This document shows positions 56,617 through 64,000 of a DNA stretch of 64,000 nucleotides, one piece after another. This DNA comes from Pandoraea sputorum (lineage in GTDB: Bacteria; Pseudomonadota; Gammaproteobacteria; Burkholderiales; Burkholderiaceae). Position numbers and translations under genes: made by a program. The notes under the pieces are model-generated. The model saw only the letters and a program-made list of their open reading frames with translations. It had not been told where the DNA came from and did not search any database. The DNA lies in contig NZ_CP010431.2 in the NCBI RefSeq assembly GCF_000814845.2, positions 1,612,001 through 1,676,000 on the forward strand, in the 5' to 3' direction. Numbering within the stretch: position 1 is the first letter of the stretch; each line of letters begins with the position of its first letter.

Positions 56617-57528
56617 TCATGGCTTGTCATAGTTGTCTTGCGCTCGTTGTGACTCGACCAATAGCCAGTTACGGAATGTCATGATGTGTGGCTGCGTTTC
56701 TATGCCTTTCGGGCACACGAAGTAATAGGCCGCCGGGGAAGGAAACGGGATGTTGAAAAGTCGCACCAGACTGCCGTCGCCGATCTCCTTTTCTACGTGT
56801 CCGCTGCGCGCCAATGCAATGCCCTGCCCGAGTAGTGCGGCCTCGATCGTCATATTCGTGTCGGCGAAGCGTACGCTTTCGTGCAGCACATCCGTATGGA
56901 TGCCAACCGACTTGAACCAGACATCCCATTTCGGCACGAGGTCGGCGCCGTCTCGCGTCAGTAGCGCATAACGCAGCAGTTCGGCCGGTTCGGATGGCGT
57001 TCCGAAGCGCTCTAGCAGCGCCGGACTGGCAACGGGAAAAAGCTGTTCCCGGAACATGAACTCGGTGTGCAGTGCGGGATAGTTGCCGTGACCGAAGCGG
57101 ATCGCCACATCCGAGTCCGTGTTGGCGAAGTTGATGGCTTTGTCCGAGCTCTCGAGTGTGACGAGAATCTCCGGATGCAAACGCGCCAAATCGGGCAGGC
57201 GTGGGAGCAGCCACTTCAGCGCGAAGGAATAGGTGGTGTTGACGCGCAATCTTACCCGTCCTTTTTGCTCACGGAGTTCCGCAAGCGTTGCTTCCAGCTT
57301 GCCTAAGAACTCGCGCACCAAGGGGGCGAGCGCTGCGCCGGCGGGCGTCAGCCTGAGCGTTCTGCCGCGCTCGAAAAGCGGTAAGCCCCAGCGTTCCTCC
57401 AGGTTCTTCAACTGATGGCTGACGGCGCTTTGGGTAATGGACAGTTCCTCTGCGGCTGAGGTAAAGGTGGCGTGACGGGTAGCGACTTCGAAAGTACGTA
57501 GCGCAGCGGTTGCGGGAAGATCTCGCAT
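56617..57528 (-). CDS. LysR-family transcriptional regulator, GcvA-like
   Basis: The 303-residue protein has an N-terminal winged helix (LRTFEVATRHATFTSAAEELSITQSAVSHQLKNLEERWG, wing LFERGRTLRLTPAG). Its two-lobed effector domain contains SDVAIRFGHGNYPALHTEFMFREQLFPVASPALL, typical of the GcvA/AmpR subgroup. It precedes the EamA and ApbA-like genes on the same strand with 68 bases between. LysR genes more often face their targets, so its target could also lie elsewhere. Confidence 0.88.
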   Translation of the reverse strand: MRDLPATAALRTFEVATRHATFTSAAEELSITQSAVSHQLKNLEERWGLPLFERGRTLRLTPAGAALAPLVREFLGKLEATLAELREQKGRVRLRVNTTYSFALKWLLPRLPDLARLHPEILVTLESSDKAINFANTDSDVAIRFGHGNYPALHTEFMFREQLFPVASPALLERFGTPSEPAELLRYALLTRDGADLVPKWDVWFKSVGIHTDVLHESVRFADTNMTIEAALLGQGIALARSGHVEKEIGDGSLVRLFNIPFPSPAAYYFVCPKGIETQPHIMTFRNWLLVESQRAQDNYDKP

Positions 57529-57674
57529 CGTAGGAACCTGTCGATGAGTTAAAGCTCATGACACGATAGACGAGAATTGCTGCAAAAGAAATCGATGAGA
57601 CTTCGAAATGAGTGCAGTCGCGCCGCATTAAGACACGCGGCGCGCCATTGCCATTTGCCCGTTGCCTATTGACG

Positions 57675-57785
57675 CTACTTCGCGTTGGCCTGTGCGGGCG
57701 CTTTCTCCAACGCCGTGGCGAGCGTGTCGACGTTGTGACTGAGCATGTCGAGATACGTCGAAGCAGGGCCACCCAGGCGCGGCGT
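57675..57785 (-). pseudogene. Metal ABC transporter binding protein (ZnuA/PsaA-like), C-terminal fragment
   Basis: The minus strand reads TPRLGGPASTYLDMLSHNVDTLATALEKA followed by a stop at 57675. This is the usual end of a cluster A-I zinc/manganese binding protein. Only about 37 codons survive. Homologous sequence stops at the border with the IS-like fragment. Confidence 0.6.
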
Positions 57786-57883
57786 CGCAAAACAAGATGT
57801 TGACTGCGTGTGACTTACTAGGTGGAGTTAACAGGATTTGGTGGACGGGGGTAGCATTCAATCAATGATTGAGAGTGGCCACA

Positions 57884-57976
57884 ATGTCCAAAGCCAAGAC
57901 GTCAAGCAAGACAAGGCAGACGTATAAGTTCACTGAATCGCACTGTGACGAATTCAATGTGACGCTCATGTGCCGG
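57884..57976 (+). pseudogene. IS3-family OrfB N-terminal fragment
   Basis: MSKAKTSSKTRQTYKFTESH followed by CDEFNVTLMCR resembles the start of some IS3-group OrfB proteins (pattern F-x-V-x-x-MCR). It then loses similarity. It is a short relic beside the metal-binding-protein fragment. Confidence 0.35.
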
Positions 57977-58501
57977 GGGCAGGTCAGGGCGATTCCGATG
58001 ATTTTCAACGCCCAGCTATGCGATTCGGCGATTCGGCGCCAATTGGCGCCACAGGTAGGCGCGGTCATTTGACCGGACGTCAGTTGCCTTTCTTTTCGTG
58101 CGTCCCTGATGAGGGAGGCGGGCCGTGCGGGGGACTGCACTCCCTCAATGCTTTCTGACAACCTCGCCGTTGTCGGCAGGCAATCAAGGTGCGATGCCCG
58201 GATGTTGACGACTTTGGGCGGGCTCCGGCAGTTCTCCGCGCGGGCTACCTGATGACTTCAGGTATCGATATTTATCGGTCGAACGGGACGGTTCGCAGCG
58301 CCGAGGCCAGTTCCGGGCAGTCATCAATTGCCATGACCAACATGAATTGATAAGCGCCCGATACCGTCGCGTCGTGCCGCAGGAAGGGGCCGATTGTGTG
58401 AACAGTACGAATCGGGGCGTCGGATATCGTACGTTGTGTTTGATGTGTCCGCCTTTTTGAATACCTATCCTCGAACGTAAATTACAAGCGAGGAGAGTTC
58501 G

Positions 58502-59128
58502 GTGGACAGGAGACGGTTCGCATTCGCAAGCGCAATATCCGCTTGTACGCTTGTCACCCGTAACGGATATGCGGATGAGGCGCCGGTTGCCGTTCGACAC
58601 CGGTTGTCCCGCGAGGATGTTGCCGACGAGTTACTGTCGAAAATCCGTCAGGCAGAATCCGTGATGGCGGCTTTCCAGGCTTGGAACGGTGTCGTGAATC
58701 CGTTGCTGCCGTTCATCCACGCCACGGCGCTGGTGTGCAGCGCGTCCAGTGCGCCCAATACGATTGCCGATCCATCCCCAGGCGACGTACGCCGTGTGTT
58801 TTCCACCGTTCCTGCGGCCTACCCGGTAGGGGGCTGGAAGCATCTCTCTGGCAGCGATTGGGCACGGCATGTGCTCGTTGAGCAGAAAACGCTCATTGCT
58901 TCCGGTCCCGAACGTCTAAAACACTTTTTCCCCGACTATGCGCTGCTGGCGTCGCTGGGCGTTCGTACGTTGGTCAATATTCCAGTTGTTGTGTGTCGAC
59001 GCACGATCGGCGCTTTCGCACTTCTTTTCAGTGCGACGGACATCGACCAAACCGCCCTGGCCGAAGTCGAGCGGCTTGCCCCGCTGATGGCAGGGGTCTT
59101 TGCGCTAGGACAAGGGGACGCAACATGA
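58502..59128 (+). CDS. GAF-domain-like protein with signal sequence
   Basis: This 208-residue protein starts with MDRRRFAFASAISACTLVTR, a Tat-like arginine/hydrophobic signal, then DEAPVAVRHRLSREDVADELLSKI. The middle and end resemble a GAF domain (VLVEQKTLIASGPERLKHFFPDY, LGVRTLVNIPVVVCRRTIGAFALLFSATDIDQTALAEVERLAPLMAGVF). The start is GTG at 58502, with GGAGAG upstream. GAF domains bind small ligands, and an exported one is unusual. It overlaps the EamA gene by 4 bases (ATGA), so it is the first gene of a four-gene operon. The function is unknown. Confidence 0.7.
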   Translation: MDRRRFAFASAISACTLVTRNGYADEAPVAVRHRLSREDVADELLSKIRQAESVMAAFQAWNGVVNPLLPFIHATALVCSASSAPNTIADPSPGDVRRVFSTVPAAYPVGGWKHLSGSDWARHVLVEQKTLIASGPERLKHFFPDYALLASLGVRTLVNIPVVVCRRTIGAFALLFSATDIDQTALAEVERLAPLMAGVFALGQGDAT

Positions 59129-60108
59129 GCCCGGAAGCCGCGCGACAGTTGATGGATAGGGGCGCTTTTGACCGGCAATATGCCAACGTCTCCACGCCAT
59201 CGCAACCTCGCTCCGAGCGTCTGCCACTCTTGGTGGCGATTCTGACCCTGCTGATCTGGAGCACATTGGCCGTATCGGTGGTGAGTCTCAGCGCGATTGC
59301 GCCGCTTTTGACCACGGGCATTGCGCTCACCGGTGGCGGTCTCATCGGTTTGCCCTGGGTCAAATGGCGCTCGCTCAATTGGCGCGCCGTTCTGGTCGGT
59401 TCGCTTTCGATGTTCGGCTACCACGCCCTGTACTTCCTGAGTCTGCAATGGGCGGATCCTGTTGCCGCCAGTCTTCTGCATTACCTCTGGCCCCTCTTCA
59501 TCATCCTTCTGACGCCGGTCATGCTCAGGGAATATCGGATTTCCCGACTGCATGTGTTTTCCGCGCTATGCGGATTTGCCGGCGCGGCGGCGTGTATCGC
59601 CTCCGGACCCGCATTTTCCAGCAGCACATGGGCCGGGTTCGCGCTGGCCGGCGTCTCCGGATTGGTCTGGGCCTACTACACCGTTTGGTCTCGCAAGCAG
59701 CGTTCGGTACCTACCTCGACCGTCGCGTTGTACTGCGCACTGGCTGGGGTGCTCGCGCTCGGGGTGCATGCCGGAATACAAGGCGCTTCCGGGGACGTTG
59801 GCACGACGTCGATGTTGGGTCTTGCCGACCTGAGTTTGCGCCAATGGGCAACGCTGGCCTTCCTTGCGCTCGGCCCTCTGGGTGGCACGTTCTACATGTG
59901 GGATTTCGCTATCAAGCGGGGGCGTCCAACCCAGATCGCGATGCTGGCGTACGCCGTTCCCATTGCATCTACCCTATTCGTCGGTCTCTTTCTGGGGCGC
60001 GGAGTGGAACTGGCGGCGCTTGTCGGCGCTGTGCTGGTCAGCATCGCCGTCGCCCTGGGCAACCGGGCGGACCGGCAGGTTCAGAAGACGAATCAACCAT
60101 CTCCATAG
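59125..60108 (+). CDS. EamA/DMT-family transporter
   Basis: This 327-residue inner-membrane protein has about ten spans after a hydrophilic N-terminus. Typical parts are LPLLVAILTLLIWSTLAVSVVSLSA, FGYHALYFLSLQWADPVAASLLHYLWPLFIILLTPVMLREY and GGTFYMWDFAIKRGRPTQIAMLAYAVPIASTLFVGLFLGRGVE. The ATG at 59125 overlaps the GAF gene stop. The amidohydrolase follows 6 bases after its stop. It probably moves the substrate or product of that enzyme. Confidence 0.85.
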   Translation: MSPEAARQLMDRGAFDRQYANVSTPSQPRSERLPLLVAILTLLIWSTLAVSVVSLSAIAPLLTTGIALTGGGLIGLPWVKWRSLNWRAVLVGSLSMFGYHALYFLSLQWADPVAASLLHYLWPLFIILLTPVMLREYRISRLHVFSALCGFAGAAACIASGPAFSSSTWAGFALAGVSGLVWAYYTVWSRKQRSVPTSTVALYCALAGVLALGVHAGIQGASGDVGTTSMLGLADLSLRQWATLAFLALGPLGGTFYMWDFAIKRGRPTQIAMLAYAVPIASTLFVGLFLGRGVELAALVGAVLVSIAVALGNRADRQVQKTNQPSP

Positions 60109-60114
60109 CACATC

Positions 60115-61725
60115 ATGCATTCGAACACATACGACGCCGCGCGTCCGATCGCTATTGGCGAGGAGATCGTCGCGGGCTTTGCCAAATACAAGCTGTCTGG
60201 CGTAGTGCCTGCGACGTCCCGCGACCGGGGAATCGGTCCTCACCATCGCTTAATTCTTCGTGGCGCCACGCTAATCGACGGGACCGGCGCCCCGCCATGG
60301 GGATTCGTCGACGTCGTCGTTGAAGACGGGGTCATTGCGGACATCGTCAGCGTTGGCGTGCCCGGTGTTGCCATCAAACCGGAGAGACGCCCTGCGCCGG
60401 GGGATTTCGAAATCGATTGTCACGGAAAATTCGTTACGCCGGGATTCATCGACGCGCACGCTCACATCGGCGCACCATTCCACGCGGCCCGTGGTGTCAT
60501 GCCGAGCGCGGACTACGTCTACAAGCTCTGGTTGGCGCACGGCGTAACGACCATTCGCGAGGCCGGATGCTTCAACGGTCTGGCATGGACGCTAGCGCAG
60601 AAACAAGCCGCTACGGAGCATCGCATCGCGGCCCCAGGCATTTACGCTTACGCGTATTTCCCTGCCATCAACGATTATTTGAAGACGATTCACACCCCGG
60701 CGCAGGCACGGGAATGGATTCGCCGCATCGCTGAAGCGGGCGCTGACGGGGTGAAGTTCTTCGGTGCACCGCCCGCCGTGATGGAAGCCGCGCTCGACGA
60801 AGCGCGTTCGGCAGGACTGCGGACCTGCTGTCATCACGCCACGCTCGCTGTGAGTCGCATGAATGCGCTGACAACGGCCCGCTGGGGGTTGACCAGTTCG
60901 GAGCATTCGTATGGGCTTCCCGAAGCGCTTTTCGACGATCGCACCGTGCAATCGTTTCCCGCCGACTATCACTACAACGACGAGTATCTGCGTTTCTCGA
61001 CTGCCGGGACTACGTTCCTGCAGGCGGCAAAACCGGGAAGCGCGAAGTGGAATGACGTTCTGGACGCCTTCATCGAGGCGAGGCACACCTTTGTACCGAC
61101 CTTGAACGTCTATGACGCCAACCGTGACCTCATGCGTACCCGTCGCGCGGATTGGCACGATCGGTTTACCGACCCAACGCTGATGCGCTATTTCGAACCG
61201 CACCGCGGCGGTCATGGTGCCTATTGGTATCGATGGAGCACGCAGAACGAAGTTGACTGGCGTGAGACCTTCCGGCTTTGGATGCACTTCCTGCGGGACT
61301 ACAAAAATCGCGGGGGACGCGTCTGCGCAGGAAGCGACTCGGGCTTCATGTATCAGGTCTACGGATTCGGCTTCGTTCGCGAGCTCGAATTGCTCCAGGA
61401 AGCCGGATTCAACCCTCATGAAGTGTTGCGTGCGGCCACGCAATCGAGCGCCGAGCTGCTGGGCATCGATGACAGCGTCGGGACGGTAGAAGTCGGCAAG
61501 CGCGCTGACCTGCTCGTGCACGATACGAATCCTCTCGATGACTTCAAGCAACTTTACGGGACGGGCGCGCTGCGGCTTAACGAGGAGCGGCAGGTCGGTA
61601 TCTGGCATCGTTGCCTTAGATACACGATCCGCAGTGGCGTGGTCTTCGATACTGGCGAGTTGCTGGCGGACGTCGAAGCCATGGTCGTTCAGGCGAAGGC
61701 ACGGGAGGCTGGAGATGGCACCTGA
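60115..61725 (+). CDS. Metal-dependent amidohydrolase
   Basis: This 536-residue protein of the amidohydrolase superfamily has the HxH metal motif in VTPGFIDAHAHIG (residues 115-117) and a candidate bridging Lys in ADGVKFFGAPP. Metal-ligand histidines lie in CCHHATL and SSEHSYG, and the final Asp is GSDSGF near residue 408. The C-terminal DSVGTVEVGKRADLLVHDTNPLDDF is usual for the family. Hydantoinase-, prolidase- and imidazolonepropionase-type relatives act on C-N bonds, but the substrate cannot be read from sequence. The gene overlaps the CobW gene by 11 bases, which suggests the GTPase supplies its metal. Confidence 0.87.
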   Translation: MHSNTYDAARPIAIGEEIVAGFAKYKLSGVVPATSRDRGIGPHHRLILRGATLIDGTGAPPWGFVDVVVEDGVIADIVSVGVPGVAIKPERRPAPGDFEIDCHGKFVTPGFIDAHAHIGAPFHAARGVMPSADYVYKLWLAHGVTTIREAGCFNGLAWTLAQKQAATEHRIAAPGIYAYAYFPAINDYLKTIHTPAQAREWIRRIAEAGADGVKFFGAPPAVMEAALDEARSAGLRTCCHHATLAVSRMNALTTARWGLTSSEHSYGLPEALFDDRTVQSFPADYHYNDEYLRFSTAGTTFLQAAKPGSAKWNDVLDAFIEARHTFVPTLNVYDANRDLMRTRRADWHDRFTDPTLMRYFEPHRGGHGAYWYRWSTQNEVDWRETFRLWMHFLRDYKNRGGRVCAGSDSGFMYQVYGFGFVRELELLQEAGFNPHEVLRAATQSSAELLGIDDSVGTVEVGKRADLLVHDTNPLDDFKQLYGTGALRLNEERQVGIWHRCLRYTIRSGVVFDTGELLADVEAMVVQAKAREAGDGT

Positions 61726-62623
61726 TCTCACGGATTTCGTGATTCTGTCCGGCTTCCTGGGCAGCGGTAAAACGACGCTATTGTCCGAGTTTCTCCGCCA
61801 GGCAGCCGACGACGGGACTGCGGTCATCGTCAACGACATCGGCGAAGTCAACATCGACGGAGCCATTCTGGCGGTCCACGATGGCGTGCCAATGGCCACA
61901 CTTGGCAATGGATGCGTCTGCTGCAGTCTCATCAACGATCTTCAATTCACCGTGCAATCGTTGATTGCTTCGCGCCGTGCGACCACGGGACGCGCTTTCT
62001 CGCGCATCGTGCTGGAGTGCAGCGGACTGTCGGATCCCGGCGCAGTGATGCGAGGGCTATCGGCGCTGGCGTCGCACGGTATGCGAGTGCGCGTCGTGAC
62101 GACCTATGCCGCGAATAATGAAGTCAGTCGAGACGACTTCCCGCTGCTGGCCGCACAGGTTTGTGGCGCCCATACCGTCGTCGTCACCAAACTTGACTTG
62201 TGCGATCCCGCGCAACGTGCACATGCACTGGCGGAGATCGACGTGTTGGCGCCGCTTTCCCACAAAATCGTCGAGCAGGACCGGGGGCGCAGGGCTGCGA
62301 TGGCGTTCTCCCAAGACTCATCTACGGCCCCAATACCTCTGGATCCCGCCATGACAAGGATTGGACTGCCCGGTGGTCATGCGCGTGTGAGGGCGTTCAC
62401 TTTGTCGTGGGATGTGCCACTCGACTGGCGAGCGTTTGCCGACTGGATGGAAAACGTCGCTGGCTTCCTGGAAGGGCGGCTACTTCGCGTCAAGGGCATT
62501 CTGCGTGTCATCGATTGTGCCGAAGGCGTGCTCGTGCAGGGGGTCGGGCAACATTTCGATCCCCCACGCGTATCGCTTACCTTGAGCAACGCTCGCAAAT
62601 TGTCGTTATTTCGGTGGACGTAG
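61715..62623 (+). CDS. CobW/COG0523-family GTPase, metallochaperone type
   Basis: The 302-residue GTPase has Walker A GFLGSGKTTL near residue 14, the metal-binding CxCC motif in GNGCVCCSLIND near 66, LECSGLSDPG, and the GTP-specificity VTKLDL near 158. A CobW C-terminal domain begins around 225. The end looks altered. After DPPRVSLT the frame gives NARKLSLFRWT and stops, while a neighbouring frame continues as SQIVVISVDVDARELL, like a normal CobW tail. Such GTPases deliver Zn or another metal to a partner enzyme; here that is probably the overlapping amidohydrolase. Confidence 0.85.
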   Translation: MAPDLTDFVILSGFLGSGKTTLLSEFLRQAADDGTAVIVNDIGEVNIDGAILAVHDGVPMATLGNGCVCCSLINDLQFTVQSLIASRRATTGRAFSRIVLECSGLSDPGAVMRGLSALASHGMRVRVVTTYAANNEVSRDDFPLLAAQVCGAHTVVVTKLDLCDPAQRAHALAEIDVLAPLSHKIVEQDRGRRAAMAFSQDSSTAPIPLDPAMTRIGLPGGHARVRAFTLSWDVPLDWRAFADWMENVAGFLEGRLLRVKGILRVIDCAEGVLVQGVGQHFDPPRVSLTLSNARKLSLFRWT

Positions 62624-62908
62624 ATGCGAGGGAGTTGCTGGCCGTTCCAACAAGTCTGCCCGCGCCTGACGTATCGACACTGTCGAGTACTGCGTCCCCG
62701 GCGATGTCGGGTTTCGCTTTACGCGTCCGCTTTTTCTCTCTCCCTCACGCTGAGTCCAGCGCGTCTTCCCACCAATTTTCGATGCCCCGTTTCTCAATCC
62801 TCGACTTCCGGTAGTCGCGGCGTCCGGTCGTCGCAATCCACGAGTGGAGCGGCAGGGACTTTCTCACGACCCTGCCGAATCATCCAAATTAACCAAAAGA
62901 AATCTCGT
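62624..62908 (+). promoter_or_regulatory. livH upstream region
   Basis: This 285-base gap starts with the out-of-frame remnant of the CobW tail (to about 62690). It then holds a GGCAGGG...CCCTGCC stem-loop (62851-62876) 33 bases before the livH start. No U-tract follows the stem, so it may be a leader structure. No binding-protein gene precedes livH here, although one normally does in liv operons. Confidence 0.35.
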
Positions 62909-63859
62909 ATGGATATTTTTGCTCAACAAATCTTGAACGGCCTCGTGCTTGGCAGCGTCTACGCGATCATTGCACTGGGCTATACGATGGTCTACGGCAT
63001 TCTGGGCATCATCAACTTTGCCCACGCCGATGTGATGATGATCGGCGCGATGGTCGCGCTGTCCACCATCAACCTGCTTTTGAAGATCGCGCCGGACATG
63101 AACCCGGCGCTCATGCTGGCGATTGCCACGCTCGTGTGTATGCCCGTGTGTGCTATAGCCAACTTCGTGATCGAGCGTGTGGCCTACCGGCCGTTGCGCA
63201 ATGCGCCGCGCCTGGCCCCTCTGATCACCGCCATCGGCGTCTCGCTGCTTCTGCAGACGATCGCCATGCTGATCTGGTCGCGTAACCCCCTCTCGTTCCC
63301 GCAACTGCTGCCGACCGACGCCATGAACGTCATTCCGCCGCGCGGCGACCATCCCGGCGCGGTCACAAACGGCACCGGCATCGTGATCGTTGTCGTGGCG
63401 TTCCTCGTCATGTTCGGTCTGACCCAGCTCGTGAACCGCACCAAGCTCGGGCGTGCCATGCGTGCGACGGCGGAAAACCGCAACGTCGCCGGTCTCATGG
63501 GCGTGAACCCGAACTTCGTGATCTCCGCGACGTTCGCCCTCGGTGGCGCGCTCGCCGCGCTCGCGGGCGTGATGATGGCCTCGAACTACGGCAACGCGCA
63601 CTTCTACATGGGCTTTATTCCCGGCATGAAGGCGTTCACCGCTGCGGTGCTCGGCGGTATCGGCAACTTGCAGGGCGCCATGGTCGGCGGCGTGCTGCTG
63701 GGCCTGATCGAAGCATTGGGCGCGGGCTACATCGGCGATCTGACCGGTGGCGTGTTCGGGAGTAACTATCAGGACGTCTTTGCGTTTGTCGTGCTGATTG
63801 TGGTGCTGGTGTTCCGTCCGAGCGGTCTGCTCGGCGAGCGCGTGGCAGATCGTGCATAA
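62909..63859 (+). CDS. livH: Branched-chain amino acid ABC transporter permease LivH
   Basis: LivH is one of two permeases of HAAT-family importers for leucine/isoleucine/valine or related amides. The 316-residue protein starts MDIFAQQILNGLVLGSVYAIIALGYTMVYGILGIINFAHADVMMIGA, the hallmark of LivH. It contains TKLGRAMRATAENRNVAGLMGVN (EAA-like loop) and AVLGGIGNLQGAMVGGVLLGLIEALG. Longer upstream starts run through the intergenic region and are rejected. livM follows 18 bases later. Confidence 0.95.
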   Translation: MDIFAQQILNGLVLGSVYAIIALGYTMVYGILGIINFAHADVMMIGAMVALSTINLLLKIAPDMNPALMLAIATLVCMPVCAIANFVIERVAYRPLRNAPRLAPLITAIGVSLLLQTIAMLIWSRNPLSFPQLLPTDAMNVIPPRGDHPGAVTNGTGIVIVVVAFLVMFGLTQLVNRTKLGRAMRATAENRNVAGLMGVNPNFVISATFALGGALAALAGVMMASNYGNAHFYMGFIPGMKAFTAAVLGGIGNLQGAMVGGVLLGLIEALGAGYIGDLTGGVFGSNYQDVFAFVVLIVVLVFRPSGLLGERVADRA

Positions 63860-63877
63860 GCGGGGAGGATCGACATC

Positions 63878-64000
63878 ATGAATCAACCCGTGCAAACGTC
63901 GCCGGTGACGCAGATTTCTGCCGCCGCTGCGACCCGCAAGGCCTATCGCGGCCTCGCATTTTTCCTGCTGGCCGCCATTCTCGCGCCCGTGCTCGTCGGC
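63878..64000 (+). CDS. livM: Branched-chain amino acid ABC transporter permease LivM, N-terminus (cut by window end)
   Basis: The frame from the ATG at 63878 runs to the window edge (41 codons: MNQPVQTSPVTQI then RKAYRGLAFFLLAAILAPVL). A hydrophilic start followed by the first membrane span, directly after livH, fits LivM. GGGGAGG lies 12-18 bases before the ATG. Confidence 0.75.
   Translation, partial: MNQPVQTSPVTQISAAAATRKAYRGLAFFLLAAILAPVLVG

Larger units (their letters stand above)
57529..58501. other. Gene-poor stretch with relics
   Basis: No intact gene was found in these 973 bases. They contain two recognisable fragments (57675-57785 and 57884-57976, listed separately). There is also a short minus-strand open stretch (about 58280-58440) that reads like protein (TIGPFLRHD, then FMLVMAIDDCPELA) but has no start or family that I recognise. 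The stretch marks a recombination-prone border between the LysR gene and the next operon. Confidence 0.6.

Overview
The window looks like a chromosomal segment of a GC-rich betaproteobacterium of the Burkholderiaceae, most likely Pandoraea or a close relative. The reasons are the strong third-position G/C bias, the order carA-leuE-carB-greA, then yhbY/rlmE-ftsH-folP-glmM, pstSCAB-phoU-phoB-phoR and ppk/ppx, and the gene content of the catabolic regions. The genus is inferred from gene order and protein recognition only, without database searches.

Layout. (1) 1-5.5 kb: the start of an allantoicase gene running off the left edge, a DctA-type dicarboxylate carrier, and a short-chain dehydrogenase/trehalase pair followed by a GntR/FCD regulator. 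(2) 5.5-18.3 kb: housekeeping genes (carA, leuE, carB, greA, a DUF4149 protein, yhbY, rlmE, ftsH, folP, glmM). (3) 18.3-31.2 kb: a phosphate-response block. It holds pstSCAB-phoU-phoBR, ppk and ppx in divergent orientation, an OlsB-type ornithine-lipid acyltransferase and sixA. PhoB-box-like 11-bp repeats lie before pstS, between ppk and ppx, and before the acyltransferase. (4) 31.3-34.6 kb: a 3.3-kb remnant integrative element inserted in the 3' end of tRNA-Pro(UGG), bounded by 48-bp direct repeats. It holds a broken integrase, a decayed IS3-family element, a small hypothetical gene and a ParDE toxin-antitoxin pair. (5) 35-38.5 kb: an NMT1/SsuA-type ABC importer with two permeases.

(6) 38.9-54.4 kb: a complete nicotinate degradation cluster. 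A MarR regulator is followed by two divergent operons, nicE-nicD-nicX-nicF-nicB (minus) and nicC-nicA-cytochrome subunit (plus), then an MFS transporter (minus) and an apparent two-gene operon (plus). That operon encodes a NadC-type phosphoribosyltransferase and a fusion of PhnN (ribose 1,5-bisphosphokinase) with an AMP/thymidine-phosphorylase-like domain. A 13-bp motif, GTGTGTRCGCTAC, recurs at the promoters of these units and, more weakly, at the MarR promoter. The nicotinate hydroxylase is unusual: the intact molybdenum-cofactor subunit has no cytochrome domain, while the triheme cytochrome is fused to a shortened, motif-less piece of a second molybdenum domain.

(7) 54.4-58.5 kb: an aldehyde dehydrogenase fragment, a ketopantoate-reductase-like gene, an EamA transporter, a LysR regulator and a gene-poor stretch with a metal-binding-protein fragment and an IS fragment. 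(8) 58.5-62.6 kb: a tight four-gene operon (exported GAF-like protein, EamA transporter, metal-dependent amidohydrolase, CobW/COG0523 GTPase) of unknown substrate. (9) 62.9-64 kb: livH and the start of livM.

The strongest candidates for undescribed biology are the NadC plus PhnN-phosphorylase operon tied to nicotinate catabolism, and the GAF/EamA/amidohydrolase/CobW operon.
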